Origin: Breznakiella homolactica
Lineage (GTDB): Bacteria; Spirochaetota; Spirochaetia; Treponematales; Breznakiellaceae
NCBI RefSeq assembly: GCF_016616095.2
Contig: NZ_CP067089.2
Coordinates: forward strand, 4,030,001-4,094,000
Direction: 5' to 3'
Length of the DNA stretch: 64,000 nt
Position 1 is the stretch's first letter. Every line of letters starts with the position of its first letter. Positions 18,178-26,363 of the stretch are shown here, in pieces. A program made the translations under genes and the position numbers. The notes below the pieces were generated by a model that was not told the DNA's origin, ran no database searches, and saw nothing but the letters and a program-made list of their open reading frames with translations.

Positions 18178-19596
18178 GTGCGTATCGCGTTAGTTCACTA
18201 CCACCTGCGCCGGGGCGGGGTTACATCGGTGATACGGCATCAGGCCAAGGTTCTGACAGAATCCGGTGATGATGTACTGGTCATTACCGGAGAAATCAAT
18301 AACGACACCTTTCCGTATCCCCAGGCCCAGGTGGAGGAACTCCAGTACGACCGGAACCGCGGTGACGGAGCGGCTAATCCGGAAGAGACCGCCGCACGGA
18401 TCGCCGGCAGAATGGTTGATGCCATGAAGGCCCGCTGGGGAAAACCGGCGGACGTAGTCCATATTCATAATCCTCTTATACAGAAGAATTCGGCGCTGCT
18501 TCCCGCGCTCCATATACTGAACGATCAGGGGATCCGGCTGCTGCTGCAGAACCACGATCTGGCGGAGGATTTCCGGCCGGATGTGTATATATCCCGGGGT
18601 GACTATCCGGAAAACTGCCATTACGGGGTGATAAACAGCCGGGATTTTTCGTTTCTCCGCCGTGCAGGGCTCGATTCCGCGGGGCTCCATCTTTTACCCA
18701 ATGAGGTTGTCCCCGTTAAAGCCGTGGAAACCGCCGAGCGGACGCGGTATCTCTATCCCGTGCGGGCCATCCGCCGGAAGAATATCGGGGAAGCCCTGCT
18801 GCTGTCCTTTTTCATTCCCCGGGGCCGGACCGTGGCGGTTACACTCCCGCCGACAACCCGCAAGGACGAGACTGTTTACCGGCATTGGAAGGATCTGGCG
18901 GAATCCCTGCACCTTCCCGTGGAATTTGAAGTCGGGATGGAGCATGATTTTTCCCATCTCATGGGAAGCGCGGTCAGTGTCATTACCACATCGGTAAAGG
19001 AAGGTTTCGGGTTTTCCTTCCTGGAACCGTGGACCGCCGGACGGGCGGTGATGGGCCGGCGGATCGATTACGTCTGCAGCGATTTTGAGGAAGCCGGGGT
19101 CAGGTTCGATTCCCTGTATTCTTCAATTGAAATTCCTATGGTATACCTGTCTCCGCCGGTGCTCCGCAAAAAGATGGAACGGGCTTTGTCCGCGACTTAT
19201 GAAGCCTTCAGGCTGGAACCGCCTTCGTATGTTATCAATATGATGGCGGATGATATTGTTTCCCATAATTCTTTCGATTTCGGCCGCCTCGATGAGGAGC
19301 TCCAGACCGGCATCATCCGGACCCTGGCGGCGAACAGCTCCGCGCTCCGGGATATTGCGGACGTAAATCCTTTCCTGCAGCAGCTCCCGGAATGGACCGA
19401 AAACCCGGATCTCATAGCGGACAACCGGGAGGCCATCATGGATTCCTACGGTGAAGAACGGATATCCGGGATTCTTAAGAACACATACCGGCAGGTTATG
19501 GAAAACAACGTGGTCCAGAGACTTTCTAAAACCATGCTCCTTGAACTGTACCTGGATCCCCTCAAGCTGTCCCTGGTAGGAGTGGGGCATGAATGA
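18178..19596 (+). CDS. GT-B glycosyltransferase (GT4-like)
   Basis: A 472-residue putative glycosyltransferase with a Rossmann-type N-terminal half beginning MRIALVHYHLRRGGVTSVI, typical of GT4 enzymes, and an EGFGFSFLE motif near residue 280 matching the retaining GT-B E-x7-E nucleotide-sugar site. The start is GTG at 18178 with gagagg upstream. The next gene, a HAD hydrolase, overlaps it by 8 bases, so the pair is probably coupled. A synthase plus phosphatase pair for a phosphorylated glycoside or compatible solute is a reasonable guess, but the acceptor is unknown. No membrane segment is seen. Confidence 0.75.
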   Translation: MRIALVHYHLRRGGVTSVIRHQAKVLTESGDDVLVITGEINNDTFPYPQAQVEELQYDRNRGDGAANPEETAARIAGRMVDAMKARWGKPADVVHIHNPLIQKNSALLPALHILNDQGIRLLLQNHDLAEDFRPDVYISRGDYPENCHYGVINSRDFSFLRRAGLDSAGLHLLPNEVVPVKAVETAERTRYLYPVRAIRRKNIGEALLLSFFIPRGRTVAVTLPPTTRKDETVYRHWKDLAESLHLPVEFEVGMEHDFSHLMGSAVSVITTSVKEGFGFSFLEPWTAGRAVMGRRIDYVCSDFEEAGVRFDSLYSSIEIPMVYLSPPVLRKKMERALSATYEAFRLEPPSYVINMMADDIVSHNSFDFGRLDEELQTGIIRTLAANSSALRDIADVNPFLQQLPEWTENPDLIADNREAIMDSYGEERISGILKNTYRQVMENNVVQRLSKTMLLELYLDPLKLSLVGVGHE

Positions 19597-20485
19597 GGCG
19601 GAACGGCAGCGGTACGTTTCTATAATACGGGATTCGTCCGAACCTCTTGAAACTCTTCCTCAACCGCCGCTGCCCGCGGAATTTGAAGCCCGTCTGATTC
19701 CGGGGAAGGAGCAATCCCTCCGGGGGATCAGCACGGTTCTGTTTGATGTTTACGGAACGTTGTTTTCCTCATCCGCCGGAGATATCGGCGTGAGCAGCGG
19801 GTATGTCAGGGGCAGCCTCGACGATCTTGCCCTCAGGTATACCGAGGACTGCACCGGTGAGGAACTCAAGGCGTACTTCCGGAACGCGGTTCTCCAAGCC
19901 CATGAACGGCTTTTTTCAGAAACCCCCTATCCGGAAGTACGGGTGGATGAATTGTGGAAGGCGTTTCCCCGGAAGGCCGATACCATCGGGTACCGGGAGC
20001 TTGCCCTCAGGTACGAGCTGGCGGTCAATCCGGTATACCCCATGGCCGGCGCCCGGGACTGTCTCCGGGATCTTTCCGCCGCGGGAATTACCCTGGGAAT
20101 TATCTCGAATGCCCAGTTTTATACGCCCCTGCTGTTTGAGGCTTTTTTCGGCTCCCTCCCCGAAGCCATGGGTTTCGACCCTGACCTTCTGGTTTATTCC
20201 TACCGGGAAGGGGAGGCAAAACCCGCGCCGTCCCTGTTTAACAAAGCATTGGATGTGCTCCGGTCCCGGGGACAGGACCCCGGTTCGGTCCTATATATAG
20301 GAAACGACATGCTTAATGATATATACGGAGCCGCTTCGGCGGGGTTTAAAACCGTTCTTTTCGCGGGGGATCCCCGTTCTCTCCGGCTCCGGGAGGGTAA
20401 CCGCCTGATCCGGAATACCATGCCCGACGGTGTGGTGCGTCGGCTTGAGGATCTGCTTTTTCTCGCTGACCGTCCCCGGCAGTAA
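19589..20485 (+). CDS. HAD superfamily hydrolase
   Basis: A 298-residue HAD phosphohydrolase. Motif I is FDVYGTLF (residues about 51-58), where the second catalytic Asp is replaced by Tyr (D-V-Y rather than D-x-D); this is common in non-phosphatase HADs and in some dehalogenase-type members. Motif II is GIISNAQ, motif III KPAPSLFNKAL, and motif IV YIGNDMLNDIYGA. The ATG overlaps the end of the glycosyltransferase frame (8 bases), suggesting one operon and related function. The substrate is unknown. Confidence 0.8.
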   Translation: MNEAERQRYVSIIRDSSEPLETLPQPPLPAEFEARLIPGKEQSLRGISTVLFDVYGTLFSSSAGDIGVSSGYVRGSLDDLALRYTEDCTGEELKAYFRNAVLQAHERLFSETPYPEVRVDELWKAFPRKADTIGYRELALRYELAVNPVYPMAGARDCLRDLSAAGITLGIISNAQFYTPLLFEAFFGSLPEAMGFDPDLLVYSYREGEAKPAPSLFNKALDVLRSRGQDPGSVLYIGNDMLNDIYGAASAGFKTVLFAGDPRSLRLREGNRLIRNTMPDGVVRRLEDLLFLADRPRQ

Positions 20486-20575
20486 CCGGTGTCTTTTGTT
20501 CTGTCCCGCAAATGCCGAAAATATGAGTATACATTCTTCCGGGAATAGGAAATCCGGGAATACCGCAAGGGGTTA

Positions 20576-20818
20576 ATGGTGTTTTCCAAGGAACTGCTCG
20601 ATTTAATTCTGGAATTACTCAAATCCTGGCAGGTTATCGGCGTTACGGTGGTCCTCATTTTTTACTTTGCCCTGGTATTGTATGTGGCCAGGCTGTACCG
20701 GCGCCCCCGCGCCGGGGGATTTTCCGCTCCCAGGAAGGCGAAAAAAGCAAAACCAAAACCGGCTCCGGCGGCGGAAATCAGCGTTGAGGATGATGATCTC
20801 GGCCTCGATGATGAATAA
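20576..20818 (+). CDS. Small single-pass membrane protein
   Basis: An 80-residue protein not recognised as any named family. Residues about 19-41 form one hydrophobic helix (VIGVTVVLIFYFALVLYVA). It is followed by a basic Arg/Lys/Pro/Ala stretch and an acidic tail (VEDDDLGLDDE). This gives an Nout-Cin topology with a cytoplasmic charged tail. It lies 91 bases after the HAD gene on the same strand. The aagggg element is very close to the ATG at 20576, so the GTG at 20579 may be the real start. Codon use resembles the neighbours, so it is probably real. Confidence 0.6.
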   Translation: MVFSKELLDLILELLKSWQVIGVTVVLIFYFALVLYVARLYRRPRAGGFSAPRKAKKAKPKPAPAAEISVEDDDLGLDDE

Positions 20819-20840
20819 GCAGTGTAACTGCATAATACCT

Positions 20841-20963
20841 CAGCCTTGCAGCATGGAAATAACGAATCCGCGGGGCCTGCCGTATAAAAAGATATTCCGC
20901 CCCGCGGTATTTCTTTTTATACGACACCCGGCGTTTCCCATCGGACACCATGCTTCTTTGCTG
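20841..20963. repeat. Palindromic repeat element, copy A
   Basis: A 123-bp nested inverted repeat. The inner arms are 20881-20900 and 20904-20923 (18 of 20 pair; the left arm begins cgtataaaaag), separated by 3 bases. The outer arms contain gcatgg (20851-20856) and ccatgc (20948-20953), with further partial pairing to 20841 and 20963. It shares sequence and layout with copy B at 29956-30071: gcggtatttctttt, cgacaccc, cgtttcc and accatgcttct occur in the same order. It fills the gap between the convergent small-protein and recQ genes and could also act as their terminator. Likely a MITE-like or REP-like element. Confidence 0.7.
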
Positions 20964-20968
20964 TACTG

Positions 20969-22558
20969 TTAATACTGCAGGTGCCCTGAAGGATTAACCC
21001 GTTCCGCGGGACTTATTTTCCCTTTCCAGAAAGGGCCCTTCCCCTGTTTTAAGAGGCCTGACCGTAAACAGTATCCCAACGCCGTACGGATTTCCTCTTT
21101 TTCCCATTGTACGGTATCCATTCCCGCGAGCACTTCCGCCGCTTCCTTTACGGTATACCATCTCCGGTTCCTGCGGAAAAACCCGAGGATGCTTTTTATT
21201 TCCCGGAGTTCCGGAGACGCGGTTTTGCCGCAGACATCGCAGCAGCTGTCTTCCGGTGATTCCCCGGCGCCGGTGTAATTGAGCAGTGAAAGGAGCTGCT
21301 CCCTCCTGCATGCGCCAATATTGCGGGCATAGGTCAGGAGCGCTTCAAAACGGCGGCGGTCCGCTTCCTTGCCAATACGCTCCGCGGCGGCCCGGTCATC
21401 GGGTCCCCAGATAAGGATTGCCTCTGACGGGAGTCCGTCCCGCCCGGCTCTTCCGGATTCCTGAAGGTAGGCTTCTACCGTCGGCGGGCAGTCCCGGTGG
21501 ATTACGGTCCGTATATCGGGTTTGTCCACACCCATCCCGTAAGCGCAGGTACTGACCAGAATCGCGTTTTTGTTGGCGAAAAACCACTGTTCAACGGCGG
21601 CCTTTTCTTCCCGGTCCAGGCCCGCATGATAGAATCTGATTTCCCTGTCCCGTAGCTGTTCCCGGAGGTACCGGGCCAGACGTTCCGTTCCGGGGCGGGA
21701 AGAACAGAACACGATTGCCGGGCGGGGGTGTGCAAGAATACTGTCCCGAACTGCCATGTCCCGGAGTACCGCTCCGCGGGCCGCGTAGTGAATATTGATA
21801 CGGTTGGGATTGCCGATAATCCGGTGCGCCCCGTTTCCTCCGAAAATATAGGAATTTATTTTTTCCAGCACCGGGTCGGAAGCGGTTGCGGTAAATGCCG
21901 TTATGAGATTGGTTTTTGCCGCGTCGATTATTTTTCCGATTTCCAGATAACTGGGCCGGAAGCTTTCCCCCCATTCGCTGACACAATGGGCTTCGTCGAT
22001 GACGATGTGGACAATGCCCCATGATTCCAGCATGGCGAGTACCTTCGGCACCAGAAGAACCTCGGGATTGGCGATAATAAAACGGCTTTTTCCGGAAACA
22101 ACCTTCTCCCGGATTTGATCCCGTTCTTCCGCGCTCTGACCACCCCGGAGTGTGACCGGGCTGAACCCCCGCTCCTCCAGGCGGCGCTGCTGGTCGGCCA
22201 TGAGGGACAGGATGGGATAGATCACCAGGGTCGGTCCACCGAGCAGCATGGCGGGAAGCTGGAAACACAGGGATTTGCCCGCCCCTGTGGGGAGGATTAC
22301 GATCTGCCGGCCCAGGTTCTGCCGGTCGCCGCCCTCGTCACTATCTTCCCGTGAGTTCTCCTGCCCGCCGGGGCTAATCTGGTTATTCCGATTCTCCGGC
22401 CAGTTTACGGGTATGCCCGATGCCGCGGCGGCCCCCAGAATATTGGTTATCACCAGCCGCTGATAGGGAAAGAGGTATTTCATTCCGAATAAATCCGCCG
22501 CGGCTCCGCGGAGGGGATCACTCAGCTCCGCTGTGTCCCCGGGTTCACTCTTTCCCAT
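20969..22558 (-). CDS. recQ: RecQ-family ATP-dependent DNA helicase
   Basis: A 529-residue superfamily-2 helicase of the RecQ type for unwinding recombination and repair intermediates. It shows ILPTGAGKS (88-96), DEAHCVSEWG, FTATAS, and QESGRAGRDG, then the RecQ zinc-binding region with Cys residues (ACRREQ...CCDVCG). An unusual low-complexity Gly/Glu/Asp/Asn-rich insert lies at about residues 50-84, just before motif I. There is no HRDC domain, so it is a short RecQ. The ATG at 22558 has ggggag upstream. It converges on repeat copy A. Confidence 0.9.
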   Translation of the reverse strand: MGKSEPGDTAELSDPLRGAAADLFGMKYLFPYQRLVITNILGAAAASGIPVNWPENRNNQISPGGQENSREDSDEGGDRQNLGRQIVILPTGAGKSLCFQLPAMLLGGPTLVIYPILSLMADQQRRLEERGFSPVTLRGGQSAEERDQIREKVVSGKSRFIIANPEVLLVPKVLAMLESWGIVHIVIDEAHCVSEWGESFRPSYLEIGKIIDAAKTNLITAFTATASDPVLEKINSYIFGGNGAHRIIGNPNRINIHYAARGAVLRDMAVRDSILAHPRPAIVFCSSRPGTERLARYLREQLRDREIRFYHAGLDREEKAAVEQWFFANKNAILVSTCAYGMGVDKPDIRTVIHRDCPPTVEAYLQESGRAGRDGLPSEAILIWGPDDRAAAERIGKEADRRRFEALLTYARNIGACRREQLLSLLNYTGAGESPEDSCCDVCGKTASPELREIKSILGFFRRNRRWYTVKEAAEVLAGMDTVQWEKEEIRTALGYCLRSGLLKQGKGPFWKGKISPAERVNPSGHLQY

Positions 22559-22651
22559 TAATAACTCCCCGGAGCAATATGCCCCGGAAAAGCCCTATGC
22601 TTCAAAAGTATGTACTATATTATTAATAGCCGAACCAAGGCGCGGCGGATG

Positions 22652-24331
22652 TTACTTTCTTGAGAATCCGTATCCCAGGCTTATAAGGAGAAGATGGCTG
22701 GGATAGTCTGTGCTAAGATAGAAGTTATACTGGTACGCCGCGCTGAGGAATAATCCGGGAATCGCCGCCGTGGTAAACATAACACCTCCCTGGGCGGAAA
22801 TACCGAAGTTCATATCAAAAGAATCATCCCGTTCTTCTGTTTTCATAAAGCCAACGGAAGCCTTTATCAGCGGCATGACCGCGAAGCCGTTCAGCCGGAT
22901 CGGCATGTAAGCACCAAACCCGAATTCAGTCTGCATATAATCCGAGCCGCGGTATTGGACGGTTACACCCCAGATTGTAGAATTCCCCCGGTAGCTGATA
23001 TTCGCGTTCAGCGCCGGTCCGGTTCCGAATACCTGGGTATACCCCGCGGACAGCATTAAAAAGTAATCGGTCTTGAGTTTATCCTCTCTGGTCCGGAGGC
23101 GCTCCTTTTCTTCGACGAGGGTTTTATCGCCGCTGGCGAATCCTCCGAAGGTGTTGATCCTCCAGATTCCGAATTCCTTTACCCATGCCGACGTTACGGT
23201 ATTTCCGCTGACGTCAAAACTGACGGAGTATTCGGTATCATTGATTTTCTCAATAGTATCCAGACTTATTTTTATTGCACCTGATTTCGACCGGATGGAG
23301 TCTTCGACGAGCCAGCCCACCGCATACCGCATGCCGTCCACCGGATTCCAGCTGAATGCCCGGGCTATGGAATTCCACACGGTTTTTGAACCTCTGTCGT
23401 CCAATTCGGAGATGGCAAACTTTGCGTTGAGGGCCACACAGTCCGTGGAAAGGAATTTCGCAATATGGTCATAGACGGCTTTCGGAACCGTAAGTCCATC
23501 CATAAAAGCCTGAACCCGGGCTTCCAGCAGTTCCTGTTCGTTCTCCCGGGAGGCGGCAAGGCTTTTCCCGATAAAATCCAGCACCGTCTGCGATGGTATG
23601 GCGTAATTAGCGGCCTGACGGGAGAGTACCTTAAGGGTATTTATTCCCGCCACCGCATAGCTGCCGGGAGCGCCCGGCTGGGCAATAAGGAGCGGACCGC
23701 CGGAGTTTCCCGGGTCTACCTGGGCCGTATGCTGAATATAGGGGCCACGGGTTTCAGTGCTGTCTTCGCTTACCGGGAGCCGCACCGAGGAATTTGACAC
23801 AATTCCCTTTCCGAACTGCCATAACGCGTTATTTCCCATTCCCGGAAAACCCGCCGAAAAAACATCGGTACCGTCTTCAAGCATTGTCGTGTTGAAGGTT
23901 AACCCGCCGGCAAAGGGCTGCACTCCCGCGGGAAATTTGAGCAGCGCCAGATCAATATCTTCATCAATTGATACAATCGCCAAATTGTCATAGCTGGTTT
24001 TTGTCCCGTCTGTTTTTTCAAAGGTTACTTTCAGGCTGATGGCCTGTGCGATGACATGGTAATTTGTAAGTATATAGTTTGAACCATCCGGAGCAACGTA
24101 TACAAAGCCGGTTCCCGAAAGTCCCTCAAGAAAATAGCTGATGCTTTTTACGGCATCGCTGTTGCCGGACTTTTCAAAGTCCGCCTGGATTTCTTCCATA
24201 AAACTGATAACTTCCGGATGGTACACCTGGTTTATGATGCCAACGTAATCCCTCATGGTATTTGTTTGGGCAAAGCTGTGCTGGATGGCTGTTACCAAAA
24301 TTAATCCTAAAACCGCGATTCTCCGTTTCAC
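22652..24331 (-). CDS. Secreted trypsin-like protease with C-terminal beta-barrel-like domain
   Basis: A 559-residue exported protein. A signal peptide spans residues 1-21 (cleavage after SFA). A trypsin-fold S1C-type protease domain follows, with the full triad: His92 (TNYHVIA), Asp127 (DIDLALL) and Ser210 (DPGNSGGPLL). No PDZ domain is apparent, unlike DegP/HtrA. A middle region (about 265-420) contains a helical stretch and a small beta domain. From about 430 to the end the sequence alternates polar and hydrophobic residues with aromatic strand ends, like an outer-membrane barrel. A barrel-anchored periplasmic or surface protease is the inference. Function and substrate are unknown. Confidence 0.75.
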   Translation of the reverse strand: MKRRIAVLGLILVTAIQHSFAQTNTMRDYVGIINQVYHPEVISFMEEIQADFEKSGNSDAVKSISYFLEGLSGTGFVYVAPDGSNYILTNYHVIAQAISLKVTFEKTDGTKTSYDNLAIVSIDEDIDLALLKFPAGVQPFAGGLTFNTTMLEDGTDVFSAGFPGMGNNALWQFGKGIVSNSSVRLPVSEDSTETRGPYIQHTAQVDPGNSGGPLLIAQPGAPGSYAVAGINTLKVLSRQAANYAIPSQTVLDFIGKSLAASRENEQELLEARVQAFMDGLTVPKAVYDHIAKFLSTDCVALNAKFAISELDDRGSKTVWNSIARAFSWNPVDGMRYAVGWLVEDSIRSKSGAIKISLDTIEKINDTEYSVSFDVSGNTVTSAWVKEFGIWRINTFGGFASGDKTLVEEKERLRTREDKLKTDYFLMLSAGYTQVFGTGPALNANISYRGNSTIWGVTVQYRGSDYMQTEFGFGAYMPIRLNGFAVMPLIKASVGFMKTEERDDSFDMNFGISAQGGVMFTTAAIPGLFLSAAYQYNFYLSTDYPSHLLLISLGYGFSRK

Positions 24332-24406
24332 TGCTTCCCCCTGGCTGCGTTTTTTGAAAGAAAAGCGCAGATTTTATTGGCAGATAAATTAAATGAATGT
24401 AATAGT

Positions 24407-24415
24407 ATTATACCA
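24407..24415 (-). promoter_or_regulatory. Extended -10 promoter for the protease gene
   Basis: On the minus strand TGG precedes a consensus TATAAT (24412-24407), an extended -10 element. No good -35 is seen at 17 bp. The predicted leader is about 70 bases. Confidence 0.5.
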
Positions 24416-24574
24416 ATATTCAGTATAATTTTCTTGCAGAAATTGGGGATGAAAAGAATTTTTTTCCGCGGCGCTGCGAAAACGATACTGAACTCCCGTA
24501 CGAGCCGCCTGTACAGGGAATGTCGGCCTTCGGACTAAAGTGCAATAATTAATAAATGTCAAAAAAATCAACAT

Positions 24575-24609
24575 AAAAAAGCCTCCCCGGACATACGGCC
24601 CGGGGAGGC
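24575..24609 (-). terminator. Terminator of the lysine/DAP operon
   Basis: A perfect 10-base GC-rich stem (24581-24590 gcctccccgg with 24600-24609 ccggggaggc), 9-base loop, and on the minus strand a run of six T directly after the stem. It ends the operon 30 bases past the asparaginase-like stop. Confidence 0.9.
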
Positions 24610-24638
24610 AAAATACTTCAATAGAATTTTATTTCCGG

Positions 24639-25136
24639 TCAGTTGTCCGCGGACTCAAAAACACCCTGTTCGTAGTTTTTCTTCACCCTATCCCAGGGGA
24701 ATACCTTGCCGTTCATGACGATAAAAACTCCGGGAGCAAGGAGCTGCACCGCGGTAAATGCCGAACCCAGGTTGAAAAGAGCGTCGCTCCCCGCCACCGA
24801 GTAGGGAACCATGGCACCGGTCAGGACAATGGTCTTATCCAGGCCGAGCTGTCCCAGGGCCCGGGCTGTCTCCGCCATGCGGTCGGTTCCGTGGGTGATG
24901 AGTATCCGGGATTCAGGGGCCCGCTCGCAGGCCGTTACGATGGTCTCCCGGTTTTCATCGCCCATGTCGAGGCTGTCGATGAGCTGGTTTATTTCCAGCT
25001 CCACCGGAACGGTGATCCTGGACTGCCGGATAATATCCGGGAGGTGGCTGTCCTTGAAGGTCAGCATGCCCTTGAGTTCATCGTAGTGTTTGTCGAAGGT
25101 TCCCCCGGTTATGATGATACGGACGGTATCGTTCAT
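24639..25136 (-). CDS. Half-size asparaginase-like protein (N-terminal domain only)
   Basis: A 165-residue protein matching only the N-terminal domain of type I/II asparaginases: IITGGTFDKHYD with Thr10/Thr13, then THGTDRMAETA with the Thr84-Asp85 pair, and VLTGAM. The roughly 140-residue C-terminal domain found in normal asparaginases is absent and the gene ends cleanly before a terminator, so this is a true short form. Its ATG overlaps the dapL stop (ATGA), indicating coupled translation in the lysine operon. An in-frame upstream extension is rejected because it runs into dapL. A role in aspartate supply or amide hydrolysis is inferred from position only. Confidence 0.8.
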   Translation of the reverse strand: MNDTVRIIITGGTFDKHYDELKGMLTFKDSHLPDIIRQSRITVPVELEINQLIDSLDMGDENRETIVTACERAPESRILITHGTDRMAETARALGQLGLDKTIVLTGAMVPYSVAGSDALFNLGSAFTAVQLLAPGVFIVMNGKVFPWDRVKKNYEQGVFESADN

Positions 25137-26338
25137 TTCAGTTTTGCCAGGCGCCGGCAGGCTTCTTCCACATCGCTCCGGTGGCCGAAGGCGGAGAACC
25201 GGATAAAGGACTCTCCCGCCGGTCCGAATCCCGAACCCGGAGTGGTGACCACATGGCATTTTTCAAGGATTTCCCCGAAAACTTCCCAGCTGTCCCTGCC
25301 CGGGAACTGGGCCCAGATGTAGGGTGAATTGTCACCGCCGACGCAGTTGATTCCGAGCTCCCGCAGGGCTGAACGGATCAGCTTGGCGTTACCCAGGTAG
25401 AAATCGGTCAGTTCCTTCATTTCTTTAAGCCCCTCCGGTTCCAGGGCCGCCAGCCCGCCGGCCTGGGCAATGTTGCCGGCGCCGTTGAACACCGTGGTAC
25501 AGATCCGGTTCCAGTCGGCGTTGACGCTCTCCCCGGAGGAATAGACCAGTTCTTTGGGAACCACCGACCAGCCCAGGCGGACCCCGGTAAAGCCGATGGG
25601 CTTTGAGAAGGAGTTCACCTCAATGGCACATTTTTTCGCCCCTTCAATTTCATAAATACTCTTGGGAAGCGCCGGGTCCCGGATGTACTCCGCGTAGGCC
25701 GCGTCGAAAATAATAACGGAACTGTTTTTGTAGGCCGCTTCCACCAGTCTCTCAAGCTGCTCCCGGGTAGCTACCGCGCCGGTGGGATTGTTGGGTGAAC
25801 AGAAATAGATGAGCCCCTTTTTCGGGAGCGCCGATAGATCCGGAAAGTAGCCGTTTTCCGCGGTGCAGGGAAGATAGGTGATGCCCTGGTAGCCCGTTCC
25901 GGTCCAGGAGCCGGCGGCGCCGATGAGCACCGAACCATCCACGTACACGGGATAGGACGGATCCTGTACCGCAACCTCGGTCCCGGCGCCGAAGAGAAGC
26001 TGGAGCCGGCCGATATCGCACTTGGCGCCGTCGGAAATAAATACTTCATCGGCGGCGACCTTGCCGTTGTAGAAAACCGCCGCGATCCGTTCCCGCAGGG
26101 CCGTAAGACCCTGTTCATCCCCGTAGCCCGAATACCCTTCGGGGGTGCTCAGCTTCCGGGCCGCTTCCGTCAGGCCGGCGTCGATATGGGGCGTTATGGG
26201 CTCGGTGGTGTTGCCGATACCGAGGCTGATGATTTTGGCGTCCGGATGGGTCTCCGCGAATTCCCGTCGCCGCTTGGCCACCTCCGGGAAGAGATACCCC
26301 GCCTTTATATTCGCAATGCATGGATTCCGCTTTATCAC
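25133..26338 (-). CDS. dapL: LL-diaminopimelate aminotransferase
   Basis: A 401-residue PLP aminotransferase of the DapL class, which converts tetrahydrodipicolinate directly to LL-diaminopimelate and bypasses DapD/DapC/DapE. Marks are the N-terminal GYLFPEVAKRR and SLGIGNTTEPI, SDGAKCDIGRLQ, CSPNNPTGA, FDAAYAEYI and the PLP lysine in NSFSKPIGFTG. The substrate-specific N-terminus supports DapL rather than aspartate aminotransferase. It lies 25 bases after lysA and its stop overlaps the start of the asparaginase-like gene. Confidence 0.93.
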   Translation of the reverse strand: MIKRNPCIANIKAGYLFPEVAKRRREFAETHPDAKIISLGIGNTTEPITPHIDAGLTEAARKLSTPEGYSGYGDEQGLTALRERIAAVFYNGKVAADEVFISDGAKCDIGRLQLLFGAGTEVAVQDPSYPVYVDGSVLIGAAGSWTGTGYQGITYLPCTAENGYFPDLSALPKKGLIYFCSPNNPTGAVATREQLERLVEAAYKNSSVIIFDAAYAEYIRDPALPKSIYEIEGAKKCAIEVNSFSKPIGFTGVRLGWSVVPKELVYSSGESVNADWNRICTTVFNGAGNIAQAGGLAALEPEGLKEMKELTDFYLGNAKLIRSALRELGINCVGGDNSPYIWAQFPGRDSWEVFGEILEKCHVVTTPGSGFGPAGESFIRFSAFGHRSDVEEACRRLAKLK

Positions 26339-26363
26339 TGTATTCTCCTCATTTTATATGCTG

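Larger units (their letters stand above)
24332..24638. other. Intergenic region between protease and lysine operon
   Basis: This 307-base stretch holds the protease promoter near 24407 and the lysine-operon terminator near 24575-24609. I see no convincing coding sequence; a 61-codon minus-strand frame in it lacks a ribosome site and a plausible protein pattern. Confidence 0.6.
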
